Source: Sphingobacterium thalpophilum
GTDB taxonomy: Bacteria; Bacteroidota; Bacteroidia; B-17B0; Aurantibacillaceae
Direction: 5' to 3'
DNA: 43,535 bases
Assembly: GCA_943325195.2 (NCBI GenBank)
Contig: CALPON020000007.1
Coordinates: 1 to 43,535, forward strand
The notes under the pieces were generated by a model. It was not told the origin of the DNA and made no database searches. It saw only the letters and a program-made list of their open reading frames with translations. Both the position numbers and the translations under genes were made by a program. Within the stretch, counting starts at the first letter, position 1; every line of letters starts with the position of its first letter. Positions 16,239 to 26,158 of the stretch are shown piece after piece.

Positions 16239-19211
16239 ATGTATAAAATGAAAAAAATTGCAGTTCTTTTTCTGCCCGCCTTGCTGTGTTCAGCTATCGA
16301 CTTGTCCGCTCAAGTTAAACCCGCTGCCAAATCTAACGCACAGGCTAATTCTGCCACCAATGGTTTGGCAGACAATGCTGTTAATTATGAATACGCTTCA
16401 AATGATCCGCTCAATGCGCGGATTTATACTTTAAAAAACGGGATGAAGGTGTACCTCTCCGTATACAAAAACGCACCACGCATTCAAACCTACATTGCTG
16501 TAAAGGCAGGAAGTAAAAATGACCCAGCCAACGCTACAGGACTGGCGCATTACCTCGAACACATGGTGTTTAAAGGGACGGACGTCTTCGGGACAAAAGA
16601 CTTTAAGAAGGAAAGTACTGAAATTAAAAAAATAGAAAATCTGTATGAAAAGTACAGACAAACCACCAACCCTGTTGATCGCAAAAAGATTTATCATGAA
16701 ATTGACAGTATCAGTGGAGTAGCTGCTCAGCTGGCCATTGCCAACGAGTATGATAAAATGCTCGCAGGTCTAGGTGCAACCGGAACAAATGCTTATACCT
16801 CCTTTGACCAGACCGTGTATGTTAATGAAATTCCCTCTAACCAGATTGATAACTGGTTAAAAATTGAAGCAGAGCGCTTTCGCAAGCCCGTCCTTCGTCT
16901 CTTTCACACGGAACTGGAAGCTGTTTATGAAGAAAAGAACAGAGGACTTGATAGTGATGATAATAAAGTTTGGGAAACCGTCTTTGCTTCTTTGTTCAAG
17001 AAACATACTTACGGAACACAAACAACCATTGGCACAATTGAACACCTGAAAAACCCAAGTATGGTGGAAATTAACCGATACTACAACAAGCATTATGTCC
17101 CCAACAACATGGCCATCGTTATGAGTGGTGATTTTGATCCAGACAAAGTGATAGCGGCGATTGAGAAAAATTTTGCTTCCTACGCCACCAAGCCGGTAGA
17201 GAAATACAAGACCCAGGAAGAAAGTCCACTGACGGCAAAAATCAGCAGGACCGTTGTAGGTCCCAATCCCGCCAGTATCGTCATGGCATACCGCGTAGGA
17301 GGTGAGGGTTCAAAAGATGCAGACATTTGTACTTTACTGTCGGGCATGCTGAATAATGGTACCGCTGGGTTGATGGATATAAATTTAAATCAGGCGCAAA
17401 AGGTCCTCAACAGCAATAACTTTTATTATCCCTTGAAAGATCATGGCATCTTTGCCTTCAGCGCTGAACCAAAGGAGGGACAAAGCTTGGAAGAGGTGGA
17501 GAAACTTTTATACAGTCAGGTTGATCTCATCAAAAAAGGCGATTTTCAGCCCTGGTTGATGGAGGCAGTAGTAACAGACCTGCGTCTCCGCAAAACGAAA
17601 GAACTTGAAAAAAACAGTTCGCGTGCCGATGCTTTGCTCAATGCGTTTGTCAATGAACAGAAGTGGCAATACAGTGTAAATATGCTGGACCGTCTCTCAA
17701 AAATTTCTAAACAGGAACTAATGTTTTTTGCAAATAAAACATTTAATGATCACAACTACGCCGTGGTCTATAAACGCACCGGAACCGACTCCACGATTGT
17801 AAAAGTTGAAAAACCAGCTATTACCCCTGTTGAAGTAGATCGCGACAACAGCTCACAATTTGTAAAGGATATTCAGAAAAATACACCTGATCCTATCGCG
17901 CCGAAATTTTTGGATTATGACAAAGATATTGTCCGCAGCACCTTTGAATCACTCCCTTTACTTTATAATAAGAACACGGAAAACAAACTCTTCGAATTAT
18001 ATTACAAGTTTGACATGGGCAGTATCAATAATAAAAAGTTGCCCATTGCCATAAAATACATCCCCTACCTGTCAACTAGCGGTATGACCGCAGCGCAAGT
18101 GAAAGAAGAATTGTATAAACTAGGTTGCAGTTTTAATGTTTTTTCAGACAATGAAAACACCTGGGTTAGTCTCTCCGGCCTAGCCGACAACTTTGAAAAA
18201 GCCGCCACTTTATTTGAGAAATTGCTTTCGAAGCCGGTAGTCGAAGAATCGGTTTTAAAAAGTCTCATCGCTGACCTTCAGAAAGAGCGCGCGGACAGCA
18301 AACTACAAAAACGTTTGATTTTGAATAAAGCCATGAGTAACTATGCCCGCTACGGTGCACTCAATCCCTTCTCTTACGTGTTGACTAATGAAGAACTCGA
18401 TAAAATTAGCGCCAATGAAATCCGCGAAATCATCCAATCCCTCTCGGGTTTCCAGCACAAGATATTATTCTATGGCCCCCAGGAACTAGAGAAAGTAAAA
18501 GAAGGTTTAACCGCTTTTCATACGCTACCCTCCCTCCTCAAACCGGTGCCCGTGCCCATGAAATTTGAAGAACGGAAAATGGATCAGTCCGTTTATGTGG
18601 TGGACTATGATATGAAACAGGCGGAAATCGTCATGCTCTCCAATGGTGACAATTACCGTCCGGATCAAGTTCCTGTTATTACTCTTTACAATAATTATTT
18701 TGGCGGAGGCATGAGCAGTATTTTATTTCAGGATTTACGGGAATCTAAGGCATTGGCTTATTCTACCTTCTCCCGCTATAATCAACCAAACAAACTCGGC
18801 AAGACTTATTTTAATTTTTCATATATCGGTTCACAAGCTGACAAACTCGAAGAAGCCTTAAAAGGTCTGAGCGATTTGCTCAATGAAATGCCAAAGGCTG
18901 AAGGAAGCTTCTCTTCTGCGCGGGAATTGATTTTACAGGAAATGTGCAGCCAGCGAATCACAAAAGCAGATGTGATTTTTAATTACCTAGATGCAGAACA
19001 GTTGGGCCTCTCTGCTGATATTCGTAGGGACATTTATGAAAAAGTTCAGAAATGTAGCTTTGAAGATATTGCAACCTTCCATAAAAACAATATCAAAGGC
19101 AAACCGGTGACTACCCTCGTCTTAGGTAAAAAAGAAAATCTGAATACTAAAATTCTCGAAAAATACGGTCCTGTTAAATACCTCAGCCTGACCGAAATTT
19201 TTGGATACTAA
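16239..19211 (+). CDS. M16 family zinc metallopeptidase, periplasmic
   Basis: 990 residues with a signal peptide ending DLSAQ. The inverted zinc motif HYLEH (His104, Glu107, His108) sits in the first M16 domain, and the downstream zinc ligand lies in ELEAVYEEKNRG about 77 residues later. Four M16-type domains are expected from the length; the second half lacks the zinc motif, as usual for inactive partner domains (LADNFEKAATLFEKLL, YFNFSYIGSQADKLEEA). It is probably a periplasmic oligopeptidase. The first ATG is at 16239, 3 nt after dnaX; ATG 16248 (MKKIAVLF) gives a more typical signal peptide and is equally likely. Confidence 0.92.
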   Translation: MYKMKKIAVLFLPALLCSAIDLSAQVKPAAKSNAQANSATNGLADNAVNYEYASNDPLNARIYTLKNGMKVYLSVYKNAPRIQTYIAVKAGSKNDPANATGLAHYLEHMVFKGTDVFGTKDFKKESTEIKKIENLYEKYRQTTNPVDRKKIYHEIDSISGVAAQLAIANEYDKMLAGLGATGTNAYTSFDQTVYVNEIPSNQIDNWLKIEAERFRKPVLRLFHTELEAVYEEKNRGLDSDDNKVWETVFASLFKKHTYGTQTTIGTIEHLKNPSMVEINRYYNKHYVPNNMAIVMSGDFDPDKVIAAIEKNFASYATKPVEKYKTQEESPLTAKISRTVVGPNPASIVMAYRVGGEGSKDADICTLLSGMLNNGTAGLMDINLNQAQKVLNSNNFYYPLKDHGIFAFSAEPKEGQSLEEVEKLLYSQVDLIKKGDFQPWLMEAVVTDLRLRKTKELEKNSSRADALLNAFVNEQKWQYSVNMLDRLSKISKQELMFFANKTFNDHNYAVVYKRTGTDSTIVKVEKPAITPVEVDRDNSSQFVKDIQKNTPDPIAPKFLDYDKDIVRSTFESLPLLYNKNTENKLFELYYKFDMGSINNKKLPIAIKYIPYLSTSGMTAAQVKEELYKLGCSFNVFSDNENTWVSLSGLADNFEKAATLFEKLLSKPVVEESVLKSLIADLQKERADSKLQKRLILNKAMSNYARYGALNPFSYVLTNEELDKISANEIREIIQSLSGFQHKILFYGPQELEKVKEGLTAFHTLPSLLKPVPVPMKFEERKMDQSVYVVDYDMKQAEIVMLSNGDNYRPDQVPVITLYNNYFGGGMSSILFQDLRESKALAYSTFSRYNQPNKLGKTYFNFSYIGSQADKLEEALKGLSDLLNEMPKAEGSFSSARELILQEMCSQRITKADVIFNYLDAEQLGLSADIRRDIYEKVQKCSFEDIATFHKNNIKGKPVTTLVLGKKENLNTKILEKYGPVKYLSLTEIFGY

Positions 19212-19220
19212 TCATTCGTT

Positions 19221-20381
19221 ATGATATCATTTGAAAATACAGAAAACGCATTTAAATCAAAGTCAGACGCGGATCTTAACCGCTCTTACTGGCTTTTTAA
19301 ATTAATTGGAAATCCACTGCTAGTTGCAGCCGGTGCGGCATTTGGACCTCTTGCATTAAAAGTTGGTTTTAAAGGCTTGATCAAGGCCACCATCTTTCGC
19401 CAGTTTGTGGGAGGTGAAAATATTAATGATTGTTCGCAAACCATCGATCACTTGGCAAAATTTAATATCGGGACCATTCTAGATTACAGTGTAGAGGGGA
19501 AAGAAAGCGAGGAAGACTTTGAACATTGTGTCCAAGAAACCATCGGGGCCATTGAAAAAGCCAAGGGTAATGTAAACATTCCTTTTTGCGTCTTTAAGGT
19601 CACCGGCTTAGCACGCTTCGCCATTTTGGAAAAAGTTAGTGCCGAAAACCCGCTGAGTTCCCAGGAACAAGCAGAATGGGAAAGGGTGCGTGCCCGCGTA
19701 CGCAAAATTTCTTCCGCTGCTGCACAAGCAGCACAGCCGCTGTTTGTGGATGCAGAAGAGAGCTGGATTCAGCCTGCCATCGACGCGCTGGCTAATGAAA
19801 ATATGGCAGAGTTCAACAAAAACTCGGTCGTAGTTTACAATACCTATCAACTCTATCGTCACGACCGCCTGCAGTACCTCATCACTTCCTTTGAAAAGGC
19901 ACAGAGCGGTGCTTATCATTTGGGCGCAAAACTTGTGCGGGGGGCTTATATGGAGAAAGAACGCGCACGGGCACTGTCAAATAACTATCCTTCACCCATA
20001 CAGACAAGTAAAGAAAAAACAGATTCAGATTATGATACCGCTTTAAAATTCTGCATCGATCACCTGGACCGGATGGCCGTCTGTGCCGGCACACATAATG
20101 AAAAAAGTAGTGCCTACCTCGTAAAACTGCTCAATGAAAAAGGGATTTCCACGAATGATAAGAGAGTCTGTTTTTCACAACTATTAGGCATGAGTGACCA
20201 CATCAGTTTTAATTTATCCCTCAGCGCTTATAATGTGGCGAAATACGTGCCTTACGGTCCCGTTGCCGAAGTACTACCCTACCTGATCAGAAGGGCAAGG
20301 GAAAACACTAGTGTGAAGGGGCAAACAGGACGTGAACTAAGCCTAATCATGAAAGAGAAAAAAAGAAGAGCTGCCCTTTAG
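19221..20381 (+). CDS. Proline dehydrogenase
   Basis: 386 residues of the monofunctional, FAD-dependent ProDH family. The TIM-barrel pattern shows LGAKLVRGAYMEKER (about residues 235-249), AGTHNEKS, and the closing signature EVLPYLIRRARENTSV that binds the substrate carboxylate. It oxidises proline to pyrroline-5-carboxylate at the membrane surface, passing electrons to the quinone pool. No P5C dehydrogenase domain is fused and none lies nearby. The start is ATG, 9 nt after the M16 gene, so it is likely cotranscribed with dnaX. Confidence 0.95.
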   Translation: MISFENTENAFKSKSDADLNRSYWLFKLIGNPLLVAAGAAFGPLALKVGFKGLIKATIFRQFVGGENINDCSQTIDHLAKFNIGTILDYSVEGKESEEDFEHCVQETIGAIEKAKGNVNIPFCVFKVTGLARFAILEKVSAENPLSSQEQAEWERVRARVRKISSAAAQAAQPLFVDAEESWIQPAIDALANENMAEFNKNSVVVYNTYQLYRHDRLQYLITSFEKAQSGAYHLGAKLVRGAYMEKERARALSNNYPSPIQTSKEKTDSDYDTALKFCIDHLDRMAVCAGTHNEKSSAYLVKLLNEKGISTNDKRVCFSQLLGMSDHISFNLSLSAYNVAKYVPYGPVAEVLPYLIRRARENTSVKGQTGRELSLIMKEKKRRAAL

Positions 20382-20401
20382 AAAGGTACCTCAGCTTCTG
20401 T

Positions 20402-20620
20402 TCAGATGATATCGCGGTAAGGACGGTTTTGGCTGTTTCTGATGTGATCCGCCCCCTCGGAATTTGTGTCGAAGTTAAACTCATTTGTCGCTTCTACCTT
20501 GATTAGCAGAAACTTGTTGGTACCTTTGGCCGTGCTGTTAGTGCTTTTACTTTCACAGTCTTACGGCTTATTGAAATCCACGGTCTTCATGCTGCCGCAG
20601 CCAGCAGATGTAGTCGTTTC
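20402..20620 (-). pseudogene. Eroded small ORF, possibly a lipoprotein remnant
   Basis: The minus strand reads as protein-like sequence for 72 codons, broken by one in-frame TAA (20561-20563) and preceded by TAG (20621-20623). It begins near a lipobox-like SAGCGSMKTVDFNKP, then after the stop continues DCESKSTNSTAKGTN, KFLLIKVEATNEFNFDTNSE and ends RNSQNRPYRDII with TGA at 20402. The alternation of hydrophobic and polar residues looks coding. In another frame just upstream there is LHLLAAAA, which could be the damaged signal peptide. I do not recognise the family. A chance reading frame cannot be excluded. Confidence 0.4.
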
Positions 20621-20623
20621 CTA

Positions 20624-20777
20624 GGTTTGGCTTTTTTGGTTAACAAGCGAGCTAAGTATCATTATATACCTGCAGCCCATCGGCACTTTTAAATTATTTA
20701 AATAATTCTCCCCTATACACAAAAAAGCCCTATCAAACTGAAGGCTGCCTTGGTCTTAAAATCGTAATTTAGCCTCT
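20624..20777. other. Gene-free upstream region of cca
   Basis: This AT-rich part of the 396-bp gap holds a perfect 16-bp palindrome (20692-20707) and a weak minus-strand hairpin with a T6 tail (20721-20745). No clear TAnnTTTG promoter was seen for cca and no gene is visible. Confidence 0.5.
20692..20707. promoter_or_regulatory. 16-bp perfect AT palindrome upstream of cca
   Basis: AATTATTTAAATAATT reads the same on both strands and lies 70 nt before the cca ATG. It could be an operator for a dimeric regulator or simply AT-rich sequence. Confidence 0.35.
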
Positions 20778-22181
20778 ATGTTTCCCTTTCTTGAAGAAGA
20801 TATTTTTAAACACATAAAAAGTTCAGCAGATGAGCTGGGACTGGATGCCTATGCTATTGGCGGCTACGTCCGTGATTACTACCTGAAACGTCCCTGCAAG
20901 GACATTGATGTGGTGACCATCGGAAAAGGAATTGATCTTGCCGAAAAACTACAGCAAAAACTGGGGGAAGGTGCTCATTTGTCCGTATTCCGCAACTTTG
21001 GCACGGCACAGGTCAAATTTCAGGATCTTGAAATCGAATTTGTGGGTGCCCGCCGTGAAAGCTACAATCGCGATTCGCGAAAGCCCGTCGTAGAAGATGG
21101 AACGCTGCAGGATGACCAAAACAGGCGGGATTTCACGGTCAATGCATTAGCTATAGGTCTTTCCCACCATAATTTCGGAAAGTTGCTAGATCCTTTTTCG
21201 GGAATGGAAGATTTACAGAACAAAATACTGCGCACCCCGCTGGATCCCGATGTGACTTATAGCGACGATCCCCTTCGTATGATGCGCGCCATCCGGTTTT
21301 CTGCCCAGTTAAATTTCACGATTGAACCTGATTCACTCAGCGCCATAAGCCGCAATAAAGAGCGCGTCACCATCGTCAGCAAGGAACGTATCGCAGATGA
21401 ACTGAATAAAATGATTCTCGCACCGGTGCCTTCCATTGCTTTTAAATTACTTTTTGATACAGGTCTACTGCATCTCATCTTCCCTGAAATGGTGAAGTTG
21501 CAGGGCACCGAAACCATTAACGGACTCTCACATAAAGATAATTTTTACCACACACTGGAAGTACTGGATAATGTAGCCAAACGAAGCGAAGATTTATGGT
21601 TGCGATGGGCTGCTATTCTGCATGACATCGCCAAACCCGCTACGAAGCGTTTTGAGGAAGGCAAAGGATTTACTTTTCACGGGCATGAGGATCGGGGCGC
21701 CAGAATGGTCCCTAAAATTTTCTCCAATCTCAAATTGCCCTTGAATGAAAAAATGAAATTCGTTCAAAAATTAGTAGAACTGCACCTGCGCCCTATTGTG
21801 CTGGCAAAAACGGAAGTGAGCGATAGTGCTGTGCGCCGCCTGCTTTTTGAGGCGGGGGATGATATTGACGCGTTAATGCTTTTATGTGAAAGTGATATCA
21901 CCACTAAAAATCCGAACAAGGTCAAACGCTACATGCTCAACTTCGAGCTTGTCAGAGAAAAATTAGTGGAGCTGGAAGAAAAAGATAAACTTCGAAACTG
22001 GCAGCCACCCATCAAAGGCGAAGAGATCATGCGGCTCTACGACCTGCCGCCTGGACGTGAAATTGGCATCCTTAAAAACGCACTAAAAGAGGCCATTCTG
22101 GAAGGAGAAGTAACAAACAACTTTGAAAGCGCAAAGGCCTTTTTGGACCAAAAATTTGCGGCATTAAAAGGCGAAGCATGA
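20778..22181 (+). CDS. cca: CCA-adding tRNA nucleotidyltransferase
   Basis: 467 residues of the class II nucleotidyltransferase family. The head has GGYVRDYYLKRPCKDIDVV (about residues 28-46), with the GG and DxD metal-binding pattern, then RRDFTVNALAI and MRAIRFSAQLNFTIEP for nucleotide and tRNA binding. A C-terminal HD domain is visible (ILHDIAKP, then FHGHEDRGARM). It could be the CCA-adding enzyme or a poly(A)-type relative; CCA addition is the expected core function. Its TGA overlaps the ATG of the GSCFA gene (ATGA). Confidence 0.93.
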   Translation: MFPFLEEDIFKHIKSSADELGLDAYAIGGYVRDYYLKRPCKDIDVVTIGKGIDLAEKLQQKLGEGAHLSVFRNFGTAQVKFQDLEIEFVGARRESYNRDSRKPVVEDGTLQDDQNRRDFTVNALAIGLSHHNFGKLLDPFSGMEDLQNKILRTPLDPDVTYSDDPLRMMRAIRFSAQLNFTIEPDSLSAISRNKERVTIVSKERIADELNKMILAPVPSIAFKLLFDTGLLHLIFPEMVKLQGTETINGLSHKDNFYHTLEVLDNVAKRSEDLWLRWAAILHDIAKPATKRFEEGKGFTFHGHEDRGARMVPKIFSNLKLPLNEKMKFVQKLVELHLRPIVLAKTEVSDSAVRRLLFEAGDDIDALMLLCESDITTKNPNKVKRYMLNFELVREKLVELEEKDKLRNWQPPIKGEEIMRLYDLPPGREIGILKNALKEAILEGEVTNNFESAKAFLDQKFAALKGEA

Positions 22182-23122
22182 AACTACACCTGGATCTAAA
22201 TCCTGAAAAACCGGCAACTGCGATCACACATCGCGATAAATTATTTCTCAGTGGCTCCTGCTTTACAGCACATATGTCTCTGCGTTTGCAGGATGCTGGC
22301 TTTGACATTGCCTGTAATCCGGCGGGAACGGTTTTTAATCCACATTCAATTGCTGACGAACTGATGACAATTATCGTAGGAAAGCCGCCAGAATCAAAGT
22401 ATATCATTAAACGGGACGACCGCTATCTGAGTTTCCAAGCGCACTCCGATATTTCAGCCAGTACAGAAGGTGAATTAATTAAAAAAATGAGTTCGCTTCA
22501 AGCGAAGGCAGCACAAGACTTGCAGCGGAGCACATATCTTTTGATCACCCTTGGCTCGGCTTTTTATTATGAACACATTCAGCTAAAAACGGTGGTGGCA
22601 AACTGTCACAAACAAACGGCGATTAGTTTTGAAAAAAAACTGGCCTCGCCAGAGGAAATTGTAAAGCAATTCGATTCCGTTGTCACTGCGCTGCAAACCT
22701 TTAATCCCGACATCAAAATCATTTTCACGGTATCACCGGTCCGGCATCTGCGAGACGGGGTGGTGGAAAATAACCTCAGTAAAAGTATTCTGCGTTATGC
22801 CATCCACCTGCTCTGCAGCCACCACCAGAACTGCGCTTATTTTCCGGCCTATGAGCTGATAAATGACGATTTAAAGGATTACCGATTTTATAGGGAAGAT
22901 TTGGCGCATCCCACGCCTCAAGCCATCGATTATGTGTGGGCAAAACTTACGCAGACCTGGTTCGATGCCCCTACCCTGCAACTCGCCGGACTTTATGAAG
23001 AGAAATGCCGTGCTCTTGCGCACCGTCAAAAAGAAGGAGACACAGCAGATGCGGCATTCCTGCGACATCTGCAGAAACTGGAAGAAAAAATAAACGTGCT
23101 TCAGGAACGGACAAATAGCTAA
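22178..23122 (+). CDS. GSCFA domain protein
   Basis: 314 residues. The family motif appears as LSGSCFTAHMSLRLQ (about residues 22-36), followed by NPAGTVFNPHSIADEL, a central YLLITLGSAFYYE and the C-terminal FTVSPVRHLRDG. These features resemble SGNH/GDSL-type hydrolase blocks (Ser in the first block; YREDLAHPT near the end could supply Asp and His). The biochemical activity is unknown, and the hydrolase assignment is inference. It is translationally coupled to cca. An unrelated imperfect hairpin (23136-23160) follows the stop without a clear T run. Confidence 0.85.
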   Translation: MKLHLDLNPEKPATAITHRDKLFLSGSCFTAHMSLRLQDAGFDIACNPAGTVFNPHSIADELMTIIVGKPPESKYIIKRDDRYLSFQAHSDISASTEGELIKKMSSLQAKAAQDLQRSTYLLITLGSAFYYEHIQLKTVVANCHKQTAISFEKKLASPEEIVKQFDSVVTALQTFNPDIKIIFTVSPVRHLRDGVVENNLSKSILRYAIHLLCSHHQNCAYFPAYELINDDLKDYRFYREDLAHPTPQAIDYVWAKLTQTWFDAPTLQLAGLYEEKCRALAHRQKEGDTADAAFLRHLQKLEEKINVLQERTNS

Positions 23123-23193
23123 TCTCACCCTTTTACTAGTTGGCCAGCCGTGATAACTAGATGATTTCGATCTTCCTTTTTTATACCCTAATT

Positions 23194-23223
23194 TTTGCAG
23201 GTTTTATTAACTTTATAGTTTTA
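23194..23223 (+). promoter_or_regulatory. Promoter of aspS
   Basis: TTTG at 23194-23197 is followed after 18 nt by TAGTTTTA (23216-23223), one mismatch from TAnnTTTG. The aspS ATG is 7 nt downstream. This is the best two-part match to the Bacteroidota promoter in the window. Confidence 0.6.
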
Positions 23224-23230
23224 TAATCAC

Positions 23231-25009
23231 ATGCTACGATCACATACCTGCGGAGAATTAAGAGTAGAACATACCGGTGCAGAAGTTACCCTGTGCGGCT
23301 GGATCCAGAAAGCGCGCAAATTAGGCGGTGCGACCTTTATTGATTTGCGTGACCGATACGGTATCACTCAGTTAATCTTCACCGAAGATAATACCATTGG
23401 TCAGGAATTAGCAAAAGAAGCCTTTTCCCGCGAAATGGTGATACAAGCGCGAGGCACAGTTATCACTCGCGAAAGCAAGAATAAAAATATTCCGACCGGA
23501 GATATCGAAATTCGTCTCTCTGACATCCGCATTTTAAACAAAGCCATCACTCCGCCTTTTACGATAGAAGATGAGACAGACGGAGGGGATGAACTACGGA
23601 TGAAGTACCGGTACCTAGACCTACGCCGCTCCGTTGTTCGGAAAAATCTCGAATTGCGCCACCGTATGGCAATTGAGACGCGCAATTATCTTGACAATTT
23701 GCAATTTTTGGAAGTGGAAACTCCTGTCCTCATAAAGTCCACACCAGAGGGCGCACGTGATTTTGTTGTGCCAAGTCGCATGAATCCAAATCAGTTTTAT
23801 GCCCTCCCGCAAAGTCCACAAACCTTCAAACAACTTTTAATGGTCAGTGGTTTCGATCGGTATTATCAGATTGTTAAGTGTTTTCGTGATGAGGATTTGC
23901 GGGCAGATCGTCAGCCGGAATTTACTCAGATTGACTGTGAAATGAGTTTTGTGGAACAAGAAGATATCCTGCAGACATTTGAAGGCCTCACGCGTCATCT
24001 CTTTAAAAAAGTAAAAGGGATCGACATGGCAGAAGTACCTCGCATGTCGTATGCCGATGCCATGAAGTATTATGGTAATGATAAACCGGACACGCGTTTT
24101 GATATGCGGATTGCTGATCTGGGCGAGGCAGTGAAAGGGCATAACTTTAAAGTGTTTGACGATGCCGAGAGTATTCTGGCTATCTGCGCAACTGGCGCTG
24201 CCGAATACACGCGCAAACAAATCGATGAATTAACGGAATGGGTGAAACGTCCACAGATCGGGGCTACCGGGCTGGTTTACGCCCGCGTGAATGCAGATGG
24301 TTCGGTGAAGTCCAGTGTAGATAAATTTTACAACGAAATAGAACTGAAAAAGTGGGCGGCCAAGACCTCCGCGCAGGCAGGAGATTTGATCTTAATTCTT
24401 GCAGGTGCTGAAGACCGAACAAGAAAAGCAATCAGTGAACTGCGACTAGAAATGGGTCAGCGCCTAGGACTTCGTGACAAAAATAAATTTTCATGCCTTT
24501 GGATTGTCGATTTTCCGCTACTGGAATGGAACGAAGGGGATCCCAATTTACTAGCTTCATTGGCTGGCCGCTGGCATGCCAAACACCATCCTTTCACCTC
24601 CCCTAAACCGGAAGATATTGCCATGCTGGATACCGACCCTGCTGCGGTCCGCGCCAATGCTTACGATTTGGTTATAAACGGAGTGGAAGTTGGAGGTGGC
24701 AGCATTCGCATTCACGACCGAGAACTGCAGGCCAAAATGTTTGAAACACTTGGTTTTACAAAAGAGGAAGCGCAAAAACAATTTGGTTTCCTGATGACCG
24801 CTTTCGAATTCGGCGCTCCTCCCCATGGCGGTATTGCTTTTGGATTTGATCGACTGTGCTCGTTGTTTGGTGGAGCAGATAGTATCCGCGATTTTATCGC
24901 GTTCCCTAAAAATAATTCTGGAAGGGATGTGATGATTGATGCCCCCTCTGAAATCAGTGATGAACAATTAAATGAACTAGCTATTAAAATTGTAAAAGCA
25001 GAAGCTTGA
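23231..25009 (+). CDS. aspS: Aspartyl-tRNA synthetase
   Basis: 592 residues, bacterial-type class II synthetase. The N-terminal OB fold binds the anticodon ([20 protein letters not shown]). Motif 2 is [17 protein letters not shown] (about residues 217-233). The bacterial GAD insertion follows, and motif 3 is [15 protein letters not shown] near the C-terminus. [11 protein letters not shown] and the aspartate-binding GGGSIRIHD are intact. It charges tRNA-Asp in the cytosol; whether it is discriminating or also charges tRNA-Asn cannot be told here. The TauE-like gene starts inside its stop codon. Confidence 0.96.
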   Translation: MLRSHTCGELRVEHTGAEVTLCGWIQKARKLGGATFIDLRDRYGITQLIFTEDNTIGQELAKEAFSREMVIQARGTVITRESKNKNIPTGDIEIRLSDIRILNKAITPPFTIEDETDGGDELRMKYRYLDLRRSVVRKNLELRHRMAIETRNYLDNLQFLEVETPVLIKSTPEGARDFVVPSRMNPNQFYALPQSPQTFKQLLMVSGFDRYYQIVKCFRDEDLRADRQPEFTQIDCEMSFVEQEDILQTFEGLTRHLFKKVKGIDMAEVPRMSYADAMKYYGNDKPDTRFDMRIADLGEAVKGHNFKVFDDAESILAICATGAAEYTRKQIDELTEWVKRPQIGATGLVYARVNADGSVKSSVDKFYNEIELKKWAAKTSAQAGDLILILAGAEDRTRKAISELRLEMGQRLGLRDKNKFSCLWIVDFPLLEWNEGDPNLLASLAGRWHAKHHPFTSPKPEDIAMLDTDPAAVRANAYDLVINGVEVGGGSIRIHDRELQAKMFETLGFTKEEAQKQFGFLMTAFEFGAPPHGGIAFGFDRLCSLFGGADSIRDFIAFPKNNSGRDVMIDAPSEISDEQLNELAIKIVKAEA

Positions 25010-25815
25010 CAATTATCGGCTATATCTGCTTTCTGATTATCGGACTGATACTCGGACTGATCGGAGGAGGTGGCTCCATCCTGGGGGTACCCGTACTAGT
25101 GTACATCATGTCTTGCAATGCTGAAGAAGCCACTGCTTATTCGCTTTTTATTGTGGGACTGACCTCTCTTATTGGTGCCATTGCCTATTTAAAAAAAGGG
25201 GAGATAAGTGCCGAAGCCCTCATTCAATTTGCAATCGCTTCTCTGGTCACCGTCTTTTGCATGCGACGCTTTGTCATTCCCGCTATACCAACTGAATTTA
25301 ATCTCCTTGGCATTCATACCTCCAAGCACACATTAATTATGCTGACTTTTAGTTTGCTTATTGTGGCATCCGCCATGAGCATGATCAGAAAGCGAAAACA
25401 AAACCGCGTGACGCAGGCAAAATGGGATGAATTTGCAAAGACACCTTTTGGGCTGCCATTTGTAATTCTGCTTGGCATCTGTGTTGGCGTTATTACGGGC
25501 TTTGTAGGGGCTGGTGGAGGATTCATCATCGTTCCTGTGCTGATATTTTTTGTTCGCCTCAATTTTAAAAAAGCAATTGGCACGTCCCTTTGCATCATTG
25601 CACTTAACTCACTGATTGGCTTTACTGGCAACCTAGGAACTCTGCCAGTGGACTGGACATTCTTGCTTTCCATTTCCACTTTCGCTATTGCAGGCATCCT
25701 GATTGGCAGTCAGCTAGCAGGTAAAATTCCCGCCCAAAAACTAAAACCAGCGTTTGGCTGGTTTACGCTCATGGTTGGGGTTTTTGTCTTGCTGAAAGAA
25801 ACTATTTTTGTTTAG
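25006..25815 (+). CDS. TauE/SafE family membrane transporter
   Basis: 269 residues with about eight membrane helices arranged as two related halves. Each half begins with a glycine-rich motif: [17 protein letters not shown] (about residues 18-34) and [15 protein letters not shown] (about 165-179). The family exports sulfite, sulfoacetate or related anions; the substrate here is unknown. The start is TTG at 25006 overlapping the aspS stop (TTGA); the next Met (in YIMSC) would remove the first motif. The last 14 bp overlap the 3' end of the convergent ArsC-like gene. Confidence 0.88.
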   Translation: MTIIGYICFLIIGLILGLIGGGGSILGVPVLVYIMSCNAEEATAYSLFIVGLTSLIGAIAYLKKGEISAEALIQFAIASLVTVFCMRRFVIPAIPTEFNLLGIHTSKHTLIMLTFSLLIVASAMSMIRKRKQNRVTQAKWDEFAKTPFGLPFVILLGICVGVITGFVGAGGGFIIVPVLIFFVRLNFKKAIGTSLCIIALNSLIGFTGNLGTLPVDWTFLLSISTFAIAGILIGSQLAGKIPAQKLKPAFGWFTLMVGVFVLLKETIFV

Positions 25816-26158
25816 AAGATTTTAGTAGCAGATTAAGAACGAGAGCCGGAGGTCGGCCGATAACAGCCCGATTACCGGAAATAACAATGGGACGCTGAAT
25901 CAGCAGAGGGTGTTTTACCATCAATTTTAGAGCCTGTAGTTCGCTGAGTTTCTTGTCATGAAACGGCAGAAAAACTTCTTCCTCTTTTCGGATAAGCTGC
26001 TCCGCCTTGCAGCCAAGCAGTTTGACCAATTGCTGCAGCTCTGCCAGCGTCGGAATCTCCTTTAAATAATTCCTGATTTCCACCTCACATCCTTCGTCTT
26101 GAAGTAAAGAAAGCGCTTCGCGACATTTTCTGCAGCGGCTGTTATAATAAATGATCAT
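25802..26158 (-). CDS. ArsC/Spx-family thioredoxin-fold protein
   Basis: 118 residues. The N-terminal motif is YYNSRCRKCREAL, with the active-site Cys in CRKC, and the C-terminal block is IQRPIVISGNRAVIGRPP, where the conserved Arg-Pro follows the ArsC pattern. It is a member of the arsenate reductase-like family. Whether it reduces arsenate or is a YffB-type relative cannot be decided, and no ars genes are nearby. It is the third gene of an operon with ATGA overlaps and its end overlaps the TauE-like gene by 14 bp on the opposite strand. Confidence 0.85.
   Translation of the reverse strand: MIIYYNSRCRKCREALSLLQDEGCEVEIRNYLKEIPTLAELQQLVKLLGCKAEQLIRKEEEVFLPFHDKKLSELQALKLMVKHPLLIQRPIVISGNRAVIGRPPALVLNLLLKSSKQK

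Noticed and set aside
23136-23160. Terminator after the GSCFA gene
   Set aside because: The 6-bp stem has a 13-nt loop and no adjacent T run, so it is not a convincing terminator.
25802-26158. Arsenic resistance operon
   Set aside because: Only an ArsC/Spx-like protein is present; no arsenite pump, ArsR-type regulator or other ars gene lies nearby, and the TauE-like transporter is coupled to aspS instead.
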